From: Alphaproteobacteria bacterium
GTDB lineage: Bacteria; Pseudomonadota; Alphaproteobacteria; UBA8366
Reading direction: 5' to 3'
DNA: 24,357 nt
Assembly (NCBI GenBank): GCA_029861675.1
Contig: JAOTYV010000035.1
Location: 1 to 24,357 of the forward strand
Part shown: positions 23,665 through 24,357 of the stretch, piece after piece
Layout: each line of letters opens with the position of its first letter
Numbering within the stretch: the stretch's first letter is position 1
The notes under the pieces: generated by a model
Told to the model about the DNA's origin: nothing
Seen by the model: the letters and a program-made list of their open reading frames with translations, nothing else
Database searches by the model: none
Position numbers and translations under genes: made by a program

Positions 23665-24357
23665 ATGGTTGATGCCGAACTCAGAAAATCCTTCGACCGG
23701 GATGGCTTCGTTCTGCTTCCCGGCGTGATCAATGCCGCGTTGGTCGACACCGTCCTGGCGCAATGCCGCGATCTCTTTTGCCGCCAGCTCCGCCGGCACG
23801 GCAGACCGGTCGACCCCGGCGCACCGCCGGATGCGGCTTTGTTCGATCTATTTCGCATCGCCATGCCGAGCTATTTGGCCGCGGCGAAACTGACGCAATA
23901 TTTGCCGTCGCTGCATCGGCTCGGCGCTTCGGACGCGGTGCTCGATCTTCTTGGCCGGCTTGGCATCGTCCATCCGGTCATTTCAACCCGGCCGGTCATG
24001 CATATCGTCGCGGAAGAATTGCGGGTCCCGGGCGGCTATCATCGCACGCCGCCACATCAGGATTGGCGCAGCGTTCAGGGCAGCCTCGATGCGGTCGTAG
24101 TGTGGTTGCCGCTGGTCGAGGCGGGAGCCGAGTCGGCGCCGCTCGAAATTATCCCAGGGAGCCACCGGCACGGTCTGTACCCGGCGCAATCCGATCCTTT
24201 CGGCAACCGGGTGGCCGACGGTGCGGTGGATGATGCGGATTTTCGGCCGGTCTACGCCGTGCCCGGCGACGCGGTGGTGTTCTCCATGTTTCTGGTTCAC
24301 CGGACCGGCGCGCGGCAACCGTCCGGGGTCCGCTGGTCGGCCAGCTTTCGCTACAAC
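23665..24357 (+). CDS. Phytanoyl-CoA dioxygenase (PhyH)-like protein, 3' end missing
   Basis: 231 codons are open from ATG 23665 to the right edge of the window, with no stop. The N-terminus FDRDGFVLLPGVI (10-22) is the usual start of PhyH-family Fe(II)/2-oxoglutarate oxygenases. The iron facial triad is visible: H131-x-D133 in TPPHQDW, and H212 in FLVHRTG. R223 (GVRWS) could bind 2-oxoglutarate. Family members hydroxylate diverse substrates including lipids, amino acids and sugars; none can be named here. It is divergent from the methyltransferase (65 bp apart) and may act in the same modification pathway. Confidence 0.82.
   Translation, partial: MVDAELRKSFDRDGFVLLPGVINAALVDTVLAQCRDLFCRQLRRHGRPVDPGAPPDAALFDLFRIAMPSYLAAAKLTQYLPSLHRLGASDAVLDLLGRLGIVHPVISTRPVMHIVAEELRVPGGYHRTPPHQDWRSVQGSLDAVVVWLPLVEAGAESAPLEIIPGSHRHGLYPAQSDPFGNRVADGAVDDADFRPVYAVPGDAVVFSMFLVHRTGARQPSGVRWSASFRYN

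Overview
The window carries a motility locus from an alphaproteobacterium. The evidence is a set of lineage-typical regulators inside one flagellar cluster: a CtrA-type master response regulator, a SciP-type (DUF1153) CtrA inhibitor, and an FlbD-type sigma-54 activator with a degenerate receiver domain. The gene order fliK-flgD-flgE-sciP-fliF-fliG-fliH-fliN-(motA)-flbD-flhA resembles the Caulobacter flagellar locus as I remember it. The base composition is fairly GC-rich, and GANTC sites (the CcrM methylation target) sit in the regulatory gaps. The genus cannot be fixed from this sequence; a Rhodospirillales-like lineage is my guess.

Layout. (1) 1-2657, plus strand: the end of a chemotaxis operon, with the 3' end of a CheW-like domain gene (probably cheA), then cheY, cheB and cheR, closed by a strong hairpin. 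(2) 2717-3439, minus: ctrA, separated by a 252-nt AT-rich gap from divergent fliI-fliJ (3692-5421, plus). (3) 17455 down to 5437, minus: one long apparent operon fliF-fliG-fliH-fliN-motA-flbD-flhA-flhF-flhG, ending in a FliK-like protein of unknown role and a small QueF-like (T-fold) protein. (4) 17456-17842: a 387-nt regulatory gap; then sciP (17843-18163, minus) with a candidate CtrA box upstream. (5) 21794 down to 18387, minus: fliK-flgD-flgE with a sigma-54-type promoter in front and a textbook terminator behind. (6) 22009-22449, minus: flaG, with a consensus-perfect sigma-54 promoter about 210 nt upstream. (7) 22949-24357: a divergent pair, a SAM-dependent methyltransferase (minus) and a phytanoyl-CoA dioxygenase-like gene (plus) that runs off the window.

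How it works together (inference from family knowledge): CtrA turns on early flagellar genes, SciP restrains CtrA, and FlbD with sigma-54 switches on late genes (hook, hook-length control, FlaG). The sequence shows cis elements that fit: two good sigma-54 promoters, GGCAA/TTGCC palindromes near fliF, fliK and flaG that could be FlbD sites, a TTAA-N7-CTAA box before sciP, and an 11-bp motif shared by the ctrA and fliF upstream regions. FliF/G/H/N/I/J and FlhA build the MS ring, switch and export machine; FlhF/FlhG set flagellar place and number; CheA/Y/B/R give chemotactic control. I found no mobile element, CRISPR array, tRNA or rRNA.
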